DNA of 64,000 nucleotides from Runella sp. CRIBMP (GCF_009905605.1 NZ_JAAAKZ010000001.1:186001-250000); one strand, 5' to 3'; counted from the first letter of the stretch, positions 10,152 to 18,850 are shown. Made by a program: numbers and translations. Notes: a model not told the origin generated them from the sequence alone.

Positions 10152-10246
10152 AAAGTGGGCATTGGAAAGTTTACGCTTTCAATTTACAAAAAGTCTTTCA
10201 TTTTGCTTCCATAACAAAAGTTTTAGAAATTGCGGCCCATAAAATC

Positions 10247-10747
10247 ATGACCAACATGGATAATTTTGACGATGACGATGACGAGGATTTTGGGTTTAGC
10301 GAAGAGGATTTCAATTCGGAAGAATCGAGGCGAGAATTTCAGCGAGAAAATGAGCGGGTAGACAATCTGCCGATTATGAAAAAAGCGCGGGAGATTTTCG
10401 ATATTGTGGATTCGCTCGTCGAATTAATTGACGACGATGATGCGTTTATCGCTCATTACCGCAGTATGTTGTTTGAAGATGCAAGCATCATTTGTGCCAA
10501 AATTGCGGGGGCCGAAGGGGGAGATTTGTACAGCCTGCGCATGGAAAATGCGGTATTAATCAAAATCCATGCGCGTAACCTGTTGGCTCAGACTTCAGGC
10601 TTGAAAATGCTTGGTTTTAAAGACGTGCGTTACCTTCAAGTGCTTCGCGACGCCATCGAGGAGTTTCGACTGCTATTTCTTGAGTGGGTTGAGGGTTTTG
10701 ACAAAACAAACGATATCTCCGATAATTGGGGTAATCTGTTTCGTTAG
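10247..10747 (+). CDS. Hypothetical acidic protein
   Basis: 166 residues; ATG at 10247 or at 10256 (MTNMDNF). The first 40 residues are extremely acidic with runs of Asp (DDDDDEDF and EEDFNSEE); the rest looks like a helical bundle (KAREIFDIVDSLVELIDDDD, then YLQVLRDAIEEFRLLFLEWVEGF). No signal peptide or membrane segment, so it should be cytoplasmic. I recognise no family. It ends 3 bases from the stop of the convergent Nudix-like gene, with no obvious terminator. Confidence 0.7.
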   Translation: MTNMDNFDDDDDEDFGFSEEDFNSEESRREFQRENERVDNLPIMKKAREIFDIVDSLVELIDDDDAFIAHYRSMLFEDASIICAKIAGAEGGDLYSLRMENAVLIKIHARNLLAQTSGLKMLGFKDVRYLQVLRDAIEEFRLLFLEWVEGFDKTNDISDNWGNLFR

Positions 10748-10750
10748 CGT

Positions 10751-11509
10751 TTATATTTCAAACAAAAATCCTCTGGAGACTAGCTCTTGGTAGCGTTTTT
10801 CGTCAAACTGAAAAAAGTACGCTCCTCGTCGTGAAGTGCCTTTTTGCTTTTCTTTGAGTTTGACCAACAAATTCATGTTTAGGATTTTTTTGCTAAAATT
10901 ACGCTTGTCGAGCGGGCGTCCTAGAATGGATTCGTACAGATTTCGCAACTCCAACATGGTGAATTTTTCGGGCAAAAGTTCAAATCCAATGGGTTGATAG
11001 CGCACTTTGCGGCGGAGCTGTTCCAGTGCTTTCTCAAACATCGTAAAGTGGTCATACACCAATTCCAACTGAAGCACCTTCGAAATTGGTTGCCACGTAG
11101 CACCGTATTCGTGGGAAAGCTGATTGAGGGTGGGTTCTACTTCAATAAGGGCGTAGTAGCACGTAGTGATGACCCGGTCGGTAGGGACTCGATACACATC
11201 TCCAAACGTATATACCTGCTCCATGTACACATCCTGAAGGCCCGTAAGTTTTACCACGGTTTTGCGCGCTGCGTCGTCGATGCTTTCTTCGGGATGCACA
11301 AAACCACCCAAAAGCGCCCAATGTCCAACCAAGGGTTCGTAGGGAAAACGGTGCAATAAAAGATGGAGTTCAGTGCCGTAAAATCCAAAAATAACGCAGT
11401 CTACAGAGTTAAGTAGACCAGTTTCTTCTTTGTGATAGTGTGGGGTGGGATGTCCGGTAAAACGAACAAACGGCCTGTTTTTTTGATTGATGGTCGAAGG
11501 TTCGCTCAT
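10751..11509 (-). CDS. Nudix-domain transcriptional regulator (NrtR/AraR-like)
   Basis: About 252 residues from the ATG at 11509; an ATG at 11581 would add 24 residues of poor quality. Residues about 20-150 form a Nudix domain (VDCVIFGFYGTELHLLLHR). Its Nudix box GGFVHPEESIDDAARKTVVKL keeps the glycines but has lost the catalytic REUxEE glutamates (RKTVVK), as in the Nudix-like regulators NrtR and AraR. The C-terminal part (FTMLELRNLYESILGRPLDKRNFSKKIL) is the winged helix usual in those proteins. It most likely binds a sugar or ADP-ribose-type ligand and regulates transcription. No catabolic target gene lies beside it. Confidence 0.8.
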   Translation of the reverse strand: MSEPSTINQKNRPFVRFTGHPTPHYHKEETGLLNSVDCVIFGFYGTELHLLLHRFPYEPLVGHWALLGGFVHPEESIDDAARKTVVKLTGLQDVYMEQVYTFGDVYRVPTDRVITTCYYALIEVEPTLNQLSHEYGATWQPISKVLQLELVYDHFTMFEKALEQLRRKVRYQPIGFELLPEKFTMLELRNLYESILGRPLDKRNFSKKILNMNLLVKLKEKQKGTSRRGAYFFQFDEKRYQELVSRGFLFEI

Positions 11510-11630
11510 CCTTAATGTGGTTTTTTTTATATTGAATAAAAAAGGCAATAGACGATGAAAAATACCAATGTGTTGCCACATTTTTCGTTTATAATGTAGT
11601 TTCTATTTGCCGTGTAACTCAACAGGTATT

Positions 11631-11663
11631 TTTGACCGTAACGGTTAGAAATTCGTATATTTG
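11631..11663 (+). promoter_or_regulatory. Promoter of the exbB-exbD operon
   Basis: A perfect Bacteroidota promoter: TTTG (11631-11634), 21 bases, TATATTTG (11656-11663). Transcription should begin near 11670, so a TTG start at 11661 is excluded and the ATG at 11727 is used. Confidence 0.75.
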
Positions 11664-11726
11664 GCCCTTATAAACAATATTCCTTTAATCCATTCCGTTT
11701 TTGACACAGCAAAAACCAAACCAGTA

Positions 11727-12416
11727 ATGATTTTACTCCAAGCGCAAACTGCCGTTGACTCCGTAGCTACTTCTGCTACTTCTGCCCAAGGAATCTCGTT
11801 ATTCGATTTATTATTAAAAGGAGGCTGGGTGATGATTCCCCTCCTGATTATGTTCTTCCTGACGCTTTTTTTGATTTTTGAACGTTGGTTGGCCATCAAT
11901 TCCAACGGCAAACTCGAAGAGAGTTTTATTGATAACATGAAAGATTTTGTGCAACAAGGAAATATCAAATCTGCCGAATCATTGTGTCGTAATCAACGCT
12001 CTGCCGCGGGACGAATTTTTGAAAAAGCCGTTGGGCGTATTGGCTATTCCATCAAAGACATTGAAAGTACCATCGAAAACGCCAGCCATATTGAAATTTC
12101 ACGCATGGAAAGCAACCTTGCCTACCTTGGGGTGATTGCGGGTATTGCGCCGATGTTGGGTTTCGTAGGAACAATCTCAGGGATTATTAACATCTTTTAT
12201 AGCATCTCGTTGTCTAATGATTTCGACATCAGCACCATTGCGAGCGGGATGTATGAGAAAATGGTAACATCTGGCGCAGGTCTGATTGTAGGTTTGGTTG
12301 CGTATATGGGTTATCACTTGTTGAACATGAAGATTGACCGCATTGCGCTAAAACTTCAGGCTGGGGCGTTTGATTTTATTGACGTTTTACAGAAACCCAT
12401 TACGAGTCGTTCATGA
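11727..12416 (+). CDS. ExbB/TolQ/MotA-family proton channel
   Basis: 229 residues from the ATG at 11727, chosen because the promoter puts the transcript start after the longer frame's TTG. There is a first membrane helix (GGWVMIPLLIMFFLTLFLIFER) and two later ones, the middle one (YLGVIAGIAPMLGFVGTISGIINIF) being the MotA/TolQ/ExbB signature, and a third near MVTSGAGLIVGLVAYMGYHLL. The protein is the stator subunit of an energy-transducing complex in the inner membrane. exbD follows 30 bases after the stop. It could power TonB (for example the TonB-dependent receptor in this window) or Tol; no tonB or tolB is adjacent. Confidence 0.9.
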   Translation: MILLQAQTAVDSVATSATSAQGISLFDLLLKGGWVMIPLLIMFFLTLFLIFERWLAINSNGKLEESFIDNMKDFVQQGNIKSAESLCRNQRSAAGRIFEKAVGRIGYSIKDIESTIENASHIEISRMESNLAYLGVIAGIAPMLGFVGTISGIINIFYSISLSNDFDISTIASGMYEKMVTSGAGLIVGLVAYMGYHLLNMKIDRIALKLQAGAFDFIDVLQKPITSRS

Positions 12417-12446
12417 TAGATAATGCATGACCGAAATGACTAAACT

Positions 12447-12839
12447 ATGAAAATCCGCCGTAAAGCAAGATTCGCCCCCGAAGTGTTCACCCAATCGCTG
12501 AACGACATCATGTTCTTCTTGATGTTGTTCTTCCTGATTATTTCGACGATGGTGAACCCCAATGTGATTAAGTTGATGCTCCCAAAGGCATCGGCTACCC
12601 AACAAATGCAGAAAAAGCAGACTACCCTCTCGGTAGATGCAGAAAAAAATTATTTTCTTGACCGTGAGCCATTGCCTAAAGAGCAGCTGGAAAGTGTTTT
12701 AGCGTCTACTTTTGCGGGAGTTGAGGAAAAGACAATCATTCTTCAGGTAGACCAAAGTATTTCTGTACAAGATTTAATAGACGTGCTGGCGGTAGGAGCC
12801 AAGCTTGATATTAAGATGGTGATGGCGGTGAAGAAATAG
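12447..12839 (+). CDS. ExbD/TolR-family protein
   Basis: 130 residues: a short cytoplasmic start, one membrane helix (LNDIMFFLMLFFLIISTMV, with the pore Asp in LNDI at the expected place), then a periplasmic domain. The block RKARFAPEVFTQSLNDIMFF is typical of ExbD/TolR, as is the C-terminal LIDVLAVGAKLDIKMVMAV strand. It forms the proton-driven stator with the ExbB-like protein upstream and is co-transcribed with it. The terminator at 12884-12920 closes the operon. Confidence 0.92.
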   Translation: MKIRRKARFAPEVFTQSLNDIMFFLMLFFLIISTMVNPNVIKLMLPKASATQQMQKKQTTLSVDAEKNYFLDREPLPKEQLESVLASTFAGVEEKTIILQVDQSISVQDLIDVLAVGAKLDIKMVMAVKK

Positions 12840-12883
12840 TCTTGAAGATTAATATAGACTTGATTATCTTTTAGTTGAATTAT

Positions 12884-12920
12884 AAAAAAGGAGCGTGTGA
12901 ATCTCACAAGCTCCTTTTTT
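12884..12920 (+). terminator. Terminator between exbD and the convergent gene
   Basis: A 17-base stem with one mismatch (AAAAAAGGAGCGTGTGA and its complement), a 3-base loop and A and T runs on both sides; it can work in both directions. Confidence 0.85.
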
Positions 12921-13467
12921 ATGGCCAATTTTTGGGAATATCTAATTGGCGGGCGTAGTTTCTGGGACAATGGCTGTGCACATAATTCAGCAGTTGCTGC
13001 ATATCTTTTTCAAAATCTACGTAGTAATCTGGGTTAAATTTTGCCAACTTTTTTAGCACGCTGTCGGTGCGCTTGGCAATGTATTCGGCACAAGAATCGC
13101 TTTTGCTGTTATGAATCAGGAGGAGCGAAGACTGCTGTTCAAAAAAAGTTAAAAGAAGGTAAATGGTTAATTCAATTTCGCCGTATTTATCCTTGGTGAT
13201 TTTTAGGTGTTGACTGATATCCCCCGACAGGTTTCGCATGTCCATCATCATCCAGCCTGGCGTATTGTGGGTCATTTGGGCGCTTTTCAGAATTCGGCGT
13301 TTGATGTCGTCGCGACGGCTCTGAACGGTGTCGCCCATTTCAATCAGTTCAAATTCAAGCCGTTGCACAAGGTTGTCGTCTTTTCCAATCAATCGAAGAA
13401 GAAGTTTGTCTTTTTCTTTTTGTGGCATTTGGACAATGGCCTTTTTTAGTTCTTCTGGAATAGTCAT
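12919..13467 (-). CDS. Hypothetical protein
   Basis: 182 residues, starting MTIPEELKKAIVQMPQKEKD. No signal peptide or membrane segment; predicted helical. It contains a Lys-rich first third and a stretch (YGEIELTIYLLLTFFEQQSS) followed by a Cys-containing middle. No family recognised. The stop overlaps the terminator at 12884-12920, and its start is 2 bases from the stop of the DUF4296 gene, so the two are almost surely one operon, perhaps working together at the envelope. Confidence 0.75.
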   Translation of the reverse strand: MTIPEELKKAIVQMPQKEKDKLLLRLIGKDDNLVQRLEFELIEMGDTVQSRRDDIKRRILKSAQMTHNTPGWMMMDMRNLSGDISQHLKITKDKYGEIELTIYLLLTFFEQQSSLLLIHNSKSDSCAEYIAKRTDSVLKKLAKFNPDYYVDFEKDMQQLLNYVHSHCPRNYARQLDIPKNWP

Positions 13468-13468
13468 C

Positions 13469-13828
13469 TTACAAACCTTTGTAATTTTTTTTCTTTTGGC
13501 GGATTTCTAAATCTTTCACCACAGTGTTATAAATACGCTCCATAAAAACAGGGTTGGTGGAATAAAATTGATAGCTGCGATTGTAAGTTGCCGAATCGAC
13601 ACCGTATTTTTTAAACACCTTAGCCTTCATGTACTCAGTAACAATCGTGGAAGAATCGAGGGATGTCATTCCTAGCCTGCTCACTCTTGCTTCGATAATG
13701 TGAATATCGGTTAAAATTTGCGCCATTTTGGCTTCGGGTACGGTGCCCGCAGGGATTTCGGGTTCATCCTGACAGCCATAGAGTAGCAAAGTAAAGACGG
13801 AAAAATAAAGGAGGGTACGGCGTATCAT
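13469..13828 (-). CDS. DUF4296 lipoprotein
   Basis: 119 residues. The N-terminus is a lipoprotein signal (RRTLLYFSVFTLLLYGCQDE), lipobox LYGC. The body is the DUF4296 domain, recognised by PEAKMAQILTDIHIIEARV at the start and the YYSTNP-like pattern (YQFYSTNPVFMERIYNTVV) later. The family is widespread in Bacteroidota and has no known function. It leads an operon with the following hypothetical gene. Confidence 0.9.
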   Translation of the reverse strand: MIRRTLLYFSVFTLLLYGCQDEPEIPAGTVPEAKMAQILTDIHIIEARVSRLGMTSLDSSTIVTEYMKAKVFKKYGVDSATYNRSYQFYSTNPVFMERIYNTVVKDLEIRQKKKNYKGL

Positions 13829-13840
13829 GACTGAATTTTG

Positions 13841-13869
13841 TATTTTTGAGGTACTGAGCTACAAAAATA
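13841..13869. promoter_or_regulatory. Divergent -7 elements between the DUF4296 and DUF58 genes
   Basis: TATTTTTG on the plus strand at 13841-13848 (for DUF58) and TATTTTTG on the minus strand, complement of 13862-13869 (for DUF4296), share 45 bases between the two starts. Each would give a leader of about 20-30 bases. No clear -33 for either. Confidence 0.4.
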
Positions 13870-13872
13870 CGC

Positions 13873-14742
13873 ATGATTGAGCAATTTATTACAAAGATTC
13901 GTCAGTACGAGATTCGGATTCGAAAAGCCGTCAATGCCGACATGCGCGGTAGCTTTCGGTCGGTTTTTAAAGGCTCGGGGGTAGAGTTTGCGGATTTGCG
14001 CGAATACCAATACGGCGACGATGTGCGTACCATCGACTGGAACGTATCGGCCAAAGGCCACGGAACGTTCGTGAAGATTTTCAGGGAAGAGAAAGAGCAA
14101 ACGGTTTTTTTTATTTTAGACGTGAGCGGCTCTCAACAAGTGGGTCATGCCAATCATTCAAAATTGGATACCGCCAAAGAAATCTGTGGCGTGCTAGCTT
14201 TATCGGCGATTCAAGAAGCAAGTCATGTGGGTTTGCTGTGTTTTTCGGACCAAAAAGAAAAATACATTCGCCCCTCCAACGGCATGAAACACGGCTACGA
14301 GGTGATTACTGAATTGTACAAACTCAAACCTGTCTCCTCTAAAACCAACTTAGCAGAAGGCATACTTTTTACCCTCAACGTACTCAAACGCCGCAGCGTA
14401 GTGATTTTTATTTCAGACTTTATCGATAAAAACTACGAGCACAATCTGCGGGCCTTGGCGCGTAAGCACGATTTGGTCATGGTGCACTTGCTCGACAAAC
14501 GAGAAACTGATTTGCCGCGTTTGGGCATTATTCCGATGGTAGATCCTGAATCTAACCGTACCGTTTGGGTAAATGCCTCTTCTCCGTGGTTTCGCAAACG
14601 GGTACGAGAAGATTTTGCGCAGGTGGGAAAAAAAATCGAACAATTTGCTCGTCAAAACGACATCAATTACGTATCCATTGATTCCCAACAAGACTATGTT
14701 GAGCCGTTGGTTAAACTCTTTCGCATACGCCGAAAAAAGTAG
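13873..14742 (+). CDS. DUF58 (vWA-like) protein
   Basis: 289 residues. The DUF58 core is clear: MRGSFRSVFKGSGVEFADLREYQYGDDVRTIDWN, followed by a von Willebrand-A-like domain with the MIDAS start FILDVSGSQQ. There is no membrane helix. DUF58 proteins work with MoxR-type AAA ATPases and BatA/BatB; a chaperone-like role is inferred. No moxR is beside it in this window, although the BatD-like gene at 3163 belongs to the same functional group. Confidence 0.9.
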   Translation: MIEQFITKIRQYEIRIRKAVNADMRGSFRSVFKGSGVEFADLREYQYGDDVRTIDWNVSAKGHGTFVKIFREEKEQTVFFILDVSGSQQVGHANHSKLDTAKEICGVLALSAIQEASHVGLLCFSDQKEKYIRPSNGMKHGYEVITELYKLKPVSSKTNLAEGILFTLNVLKRRSVVIFISDFIDKNYEHNLRALARKHDLVMVHLLDKRETDLPRLGIIPMVDPESNRTVWVNASSPWFRKRVREDFAQVGKKIEQFARQNDINYVSIDSQQDYVEPLVKLFRIRRKK

Positions 14743-14755
14743 GATTGCGTAACGG

Positions 14756-14787
14756 GTTGCTAAGAATCAGAAAGCGTTATATATTTG
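14756..14787 (+). promoter_or_regulatory. Promoter of the TauE/SafE gene
   Basis: GTTG (14756-14759), 20 bases, TATATTTG (14780-14787) fit the Bacteroidota consensus and place the transcript start about 15 bases before the ATG at 14808. Confidence 0.55.
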
Positions 14788-14807
14788 AGGGAATAACGAA
14801 TTTCTGA

Positions 14808-15536
14808 ATGATGCAAGAGTATTGGCAACCGCTGTTGATTGGTATCATGGCTTTTTTGTACGCTTCTGTGGGGCATGGTGGGGCGAGTGGATATTTGGCG
14901 CTGATGGCTATTTTTGGCACTTCTCCTGCTTTGATGAAATCTTCGGCGTTGATTCTCAACGTATTTGTTTCTCTCGTTGCGTTCATTCAATATTACCGAG
15001 CGGGGCATTTTCGGTGGAATTTATTCTGGCCTTTTGCCCTTGCGAGCATTCCCCTTTCCTACATTGGTGCTACGCTGCCGATTACAGATTCACTTTATAA
15101 AAAATTATTGGCCGTAGCTTTGGCCATTGCTATTGCGAGGATGCTATTTCAACCCGTGGAAAAAGCCGAAAATAAACCTGTGCCTTTGATGGGTGCATTT
15201 GCAATTGGGGCGGTCATTGGTCTATTGTCGGGGATGCTGGGCATTGGCGGGGGCATTGTTTTGAGTCCAGTCATTTTGTTGTTGGGCTGGGGACGCGTGA
15301 AAGAAACGGCCGCAGTTTCGGCTTTGTTTATCTTTGTTAATTCCATGTCGGGGTTGTACGGGTTGTTTCAAAAAGGATTTGAACCCAATGGTCAACTAAC
15401 TTCTTGGCTAGTAGCGGCTTTGGTAGGTGGGTTTATTGGGGCCTATCAGGGAAGTTTTAAGTTTAATCTGCAAACATTACGTTATATTTTGGCTTCGGTA
15501 TTGTTGATTGCGGTAGCAAAACTATATTTGACCTAA
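14808..15536 (+). CDS. TauE/SafE-family sulfite/sulfonate permease
   Basis: 242 residues, almost all membrane helices (at least seven). The family repeats GHGGASGYLALMAIFGTSPA and LLSGMLGIGGGIVLSPV, with the characteristic GG(G) pairs at the start of each half, are visible. The family exports or imports sulfite, sulfoacetate or other small organic anions; the substrate is not clear here. The start could be either of two adjacent ATGs (14808 or 14811). It stands alone with its own promoter. Confidence 0.85.
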   Translation: MMQEYWQPLLIGIMAFLYASVGHGGASGYLALMAIFGTSPALMKSSALILNVFVSLVAFIQYYRAGHFRWNLFWPFALASIPLSYIGATLPITDSLYKKLLAVALAIAIARMLFQPVEKAENKPVPLMGAFAIGAVIGLLSGMLGIGGGIVLSPVILLLGWGRVKETAAVSALFIFVNSMSGLYGLFQKGFEPNGQLTSWLVAALVGGFIGAYQGSFKFNLQTLRYILASVLLIAVAKLYLT

Positions 15537-15561
15537 CTTCTCGCCTACAATCGTTTTGTCA

Positions 15562-16170
15562 GTGAAAAAATACCTTTTCTTTTTGTGTTTGTTTTCGTGG
15601 AAAATAAGCGCCCAAAATTTAGATACCCGCCTGCTGCAAGACGTGTATGGTTCCAACCAACCCACCGATGTAAGTGCGGCAAAGTTCATTTCGTCCACCG
15701 CTAAGCCGTTGAGTTTGGCGCTTCCAGCGGGCTTGTTGATTGCGGGTTTTTCAACCAAAAATAAGACCTTGCAACAGCAGGGCTGGCAGGCGTTGGGCGG
15801 GTTTGTGATTGGGACGGGTATTACGCAAGTGACCAAACGAATTGTCTTGAGAGACAGGCCTTTTATTGAGCATCCTACGCTTTTTGCGGCGCGGGTAGAA
15901 GGTGAAGAGCCGCACTATTCATTTCCGTCGGGTCATACCACGGTGGCGTTTTCAACGGCTACGACCTTGGCCATCAATTATCGTAAATGGTACGTCATCG
16001 TGCCGGCTTATGCGTGGGCAGGAGCGGTGGGGTATTCACGAATGCGTTTGGGGGTACATTACCCGAGTGATATTTTGGGGGCTGCAGTCACAGGTGCAGC
16101 AAGCGCGTGGCTTTCGTACAAAATTCAGCAGAAATGGTTGAATAGAACGAAGCGAAAAACACCCAACTAA
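15562..16170 (+). CDS. PAP2-family membrane-associated phosphatase
   Basis: 202 residues; GTG at 15562 is proposed because it opens a good signal peptide (VKKYLFFLCLFSWKISAQ), whereas a TTG six bases earlier is less likely. The PAP2 catalytic motifs are seen in order: KRIVLRDRPF (KxxxxxxRP), FPSGHTT (PSGH) and SRMRLGVHYPSD (SRxxxxxHxxxD). It may be an undecaprenyl or lipid pyrophosphatase, or a phosphatidate phosphatase, acting in the envelope. It is 25 bases downstream of the TauE gene, possibly co-transcribed. Confidence 0.88.
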   Translation: MKKYLFFLCLFSWKISAQNLDTRLLQDVYGSNQPTDVSAAKFISSTAKPLSLALPAGLLIAGFSTKNKTLQQQGWQALGGFVIGTGITQVTKRIVLRDRPFIEHPTLFAARVEGEEPHYSFPSGHTTVAFSTATTLAINYRKWYVIVPAYAWAGAVGYSRMRLGVHYPSDILGAAVTGAASAWLSYKIQQKWLNRTKRKTPN

Positions 16171-16177
16171 AAACATA

Positions 16178-16210
16178 TTTGCATTTTTCTAAGTTATCCT
16201 CTTACCTTTG
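16178..16210 (+). promoter_or_regulatory. Promoter of the TPP-riboswitch leader
   Basis: TTTG (16178-16181), 21 bases, TACCTTTG (16203-16210): a perfect Bacteroidota promoter just before the riboswitch, so the leader starts near 16217. Confidence 0.75.
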
Positions 16211-16239
16211 CGGTCAGTTCTGACGCGCAGAATTTTTTA

Positions 16240-16318
16240 CAAAACGGGGTGCCCTAACATGACGGGCTGAGATTATACCCTTACCACCTGAACCGGGTAA
16301 TGCCGGCGGAGGGAATTA
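16240..16318 (+). promoter_or_regulatory. TPP riboswitch (THI element)
   Basis: The thi-box is plainly visible: ACGGGGTGCCC near 16244, the GGGCTGAGATTATACCC block near 16264, and ACCTGAACCGGGTAATGCCGG then CGGAGGGAA ending near 16315. These are the conserved parts of the thiamine pyrophosphate riboswitch. It ends only about 5 bases before the ATG at 16322, so TPP binding most likely hides the ribosome site (translation control) of the TonB-dependent receptor. Confidence 0.95.
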
Positions 16319-16321
16319 AAA

Positions 16322-18790
16322 ATGCTAAAGTTTACATCTTGGTTTTTGGCCGTGGCAACGGGAGTGTTGCTGTACGTGCCTGCACTTGCCCAACTATCTG
16401 TGTCGGGCAAAATCGTTGACGCCGAAGACGGCAAACCGCTACCGGGGGCAACCATCCGAGCTGGAAGTTTTCGGGGAACGGTGACAAACGAAAAAGGCGA
16501 ATTCTCGCTAAAAAATCTTCCTAAAGATACTGATTTACTGGAGTTTTCGTACGTAGGCTATGAGAACCAGAAAATGGTGTTGGCTTCCCTTCAAAGTTCG
16601 AATTCAAACGTAGAAATTAAATTAGTCCGCAGTTCTTTCTCGGCTGACGAAGTGGTCATCAACGCTACCCGGGCCAATCAAAATTCTGGGGTGGCGTTTA
16701 CCAATGTCGGAAAACTTGAATTGAGTAAGCAGAATTTAGGGCAAGACTTGCCCGTATTGCTCAATTTTACGCCCTCACTTGTCACTACCTCTGATGCGGG
16801 AGCGGGGGTTGGGTACACGGGATTACGTATTCGTGGCACAGATGCCACGCGTATCAACGTGACCATCAACGGAATTCCGTACAACGACGCCGAAAGTCAG
16901 GGAACGTTTTGGGTAAATATGCCCGATTTCAGCTCGTCGGTCAGCAGTGTGCAGATTCAGCGTGGGGTAGGGACTTCTACCAACGGGGCGGCCGCATTTG
17001 GGGCTACGGTCAACATCAACACCAACGAATTTAGAAAAGAAGCCTACGCCGAAATCAACAATTCGGTGGGTTCTTTCAAAACCCGTAAGCATACCGTTAT
17101 GGCGGGTACGGGTTTGTTGAACAACAAATTTACGTTGGACGCTCGTTTATCAAAAATCACCTCCGACGGCTTCATTGACCGCGCTAAGTCGGATTTGGGG
17201 TCGTTTTATGTCTCTGGGGCTTATTTTGGAAAGAAAAGCTCGGTGCGTTTGAACGTGTTTTCGGGGAAAGAAATAACGTATCAGGCATGGGAAGGAACCC
17301 CAGAAGCGCGAATTAAAGGCGACCGAGAAGGAATGTTGGCTTACATCGACCGCAACGGCCTAAATGAGCGTGATGCCCAAAATCTCTTAAATTCCGATAG
17401 TCGGACGTACAATCTTTATTTGTACGATAATCAAGTAGATAACTATCAGCAAGACCATTATCAACTGATTTCGTCGCATACGCTCAGCAAAAACTGGACA
17501 TTTAACCTTAATGGATTTTTGGTGAAAGGCCGTGGGTATTATGAGCAATACCGCGACAACGATAGGCTCAGAAACTATAAATTACCCTCAGTAATTGTGG
17601 GCGGAGACACCATTACGCGCAGCGATTTGGTTCGTCGTAGGTGGTTGGATAATTCTTTCTACGGTACTACGTTTTCGTTGGACTATAACAGTTTCCAAAA
17701 ACTCACCGCCAACATCGGTGGAGGATGGAATCAATACGATGGTAACCACTTTGGGGAAGTGATTTGGGCGCGCTTTGCGAGCAATAGCAGCATTCGTCAG
17801 CGGTATTATCAAAACGTTGGAATGAAAACGGATTTCAATCTTTACGGTAAGGTGTATTATCAACTCACTGACAAACTGAACGTGTTTGCCGATGCCCAAG
17901 TCAGAAAAATCGGTTATTTTGTAAAAGGCGACGACAACCAGCAACGGCAGCAATCGCATGATGTCAATTATACTTTTTTCAATCCTAAAGCAGGTTTAAC
18001 CTATCAGGTGTCAGAAAGTAGCACAGCTTTTGCCTCTTTCAGCTTGGCGCACCGCGAACCAAACCGTGATGATTTTACGGAATCTACGCGTCAGATTCAG
18101 CCCCAACCCGAGGTATTGCGTGACTTAGAGTTTGGCTATCGTTTCCAAAAAGGCCGCGTCGCGGCGTCTGTTGGTGGGTACTATATGAATTACAAGAACC
18201 AATTGGTGGTATCGGGGCAGTTGAACGACGTAGGAAATCCCATTAAAATCAACGTGCCAGAAAGCTATCGTGCAGGAATTGAATTGGAGTTTGGGGCGCA
18301 GTTGAGTAAACAATGGAAATGGAATGCCAACGCGACGTTCAGCCAAAATAAAATCAAGAATTTTACCGAATACATTGTTAATTACGACGACGAAAATGGT
18401 GGTTATCAGACCACAAACCACGGAAATACAAACATTGCGCTTTCGCCAAATGTGATTGTAGGAAGCCAACTTATTTACACGCCCGTGAAGAACCTAGAGG
18501 TGGCGTTGTTGACCAAGTACGTAGGGAAACAATATTTGGACAATACCTCTAACGAAGGCCGTAAATTGGACGCGTATTTTACCAATGACCTTCGGCTGAT
18601 TTATCGCATTAAGCCTAAATGGATGAATGAAATCACGGTGAGTGCCTTGGCCAACAATATTTTCAATGAGTTGTACGAATCCAACGGATACACCTACAGC
18701 TATATTTACGGCGGTCAGACTACCACCGAAAATTTCTACTACCCGCAGGCTGGGCGTAATTTCTTGGTGAGTGTTGGTTTGAAGTTTTAA
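16322..18790 (+). CDS. TonB-dependent receptor, probable thiamine(-precursor) importer
   Basis: 822 residues. Signal peptide to about residue 23 (VPALAQ), then a carboxypeptidase-like regulatory domain (LSVSGKIVDAEDGKPLPGATI), the plug (GLRIRGTDATRINVTINGIPYNDAESQG) and a 22-strand barrel ending in the aromatic residue of GRNFLVSVGLKF. TonB-dependent receptors import large or scarce nutrients across the outer membrane with ExbB/ExbD energy. The TPP riboswitch directly upstream points to thiamine or a precursor, as for the Omr1 receptors in Bacteroidota thiamine regulons; no thi or pnuT gene is adjacent. Substrate is an inference from the riboswitch. Confidence 0.93.
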   Translation: MLKFTSWFLAVATGVLLYVPALAQLSVSGKIVDAEDGKPLPGATIRAGSFRGTVTNEKGEFSLKNLPKDTDLLEFSYVGYENQKMVLASLQSSNSNVEIKLVRSSFSADEVVINATRANQNSGVAFTNVGKLELSKQNLGQDLPVLLNFTPSLVTTSDAGAGVGYTGLRIRGTDATRINVTINGIPYNDAESQGTFWVNMPDFSSSVSSVQIQRGVGTSTNGAAAFGATVNINTNEFRKEAYAEINNSVGSFKTRKHTVMAGTGLLNNKFTLDARLSKITSDGFIDRAKSDLGSFYVSGAYFGKKSSVRLNVFSGKEITYQAWEGTPEARIKGDREGMLAYIDRNGLNERDAQNLLNSDSRTYNLYLYDNQVDNYQQDHYQLISSHTLSKNWTFNLNGFLVKGRGYYEQYRDNDRLRNYKLPSVIVGGDTITRSDLVRRRWLDNSFYGTTFSLDYNSFQKLTANIGGGWNQYDGNHFGEVIWARFASNSSIRQRYYQNVGMKTDFNLYGKVYYQLTDKLNVFADAQVRKIGYFVKGDDNQQRQQSHDVNYTFFNPKAGLTYQVSESSTAFASFSLAHREPNRDDFTESTRQIQPQPEVLRDLEFGYRFQKGRVAASVGGYYMNYKNQLVVSGQLNDVGNPIKINVPESYRAGIELEFGAQLSKQWKWNANATFSQNKIKNFTEYIVNYDDENGGYQTTNHGNTNIALSPNVIVGSQLIYTPVKNLEVALLTKYVGKQYLDNTSNEGRKLDAYFTNDLRLIYRIKPKWMNEITVSALANNIFNELYESNGYTYSYIYGGQTTTENFYYPQAGRNFLVSVGLKF

Positions 18791-18814
18791 GAAAAAGAAA
18801 TATTGACACAATTT

Positions 18815-18847
18815 AACGTCGGCGAGGCTTTGGGCCTCGCCGACGTT
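18815..18847. terminator. Stem-loop between convergent genes
   Basis: A perfect 14-base inverted repeat (AACGTCGGCGAGGC and its complement) with a 5-base loop, between the TonB receptor and the convergent isomerase gene. It lacks a long T run but is in the usual place of a bidirectional terminator. Confidence 0.7.
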
Positions 18848-18850
18848 GGT

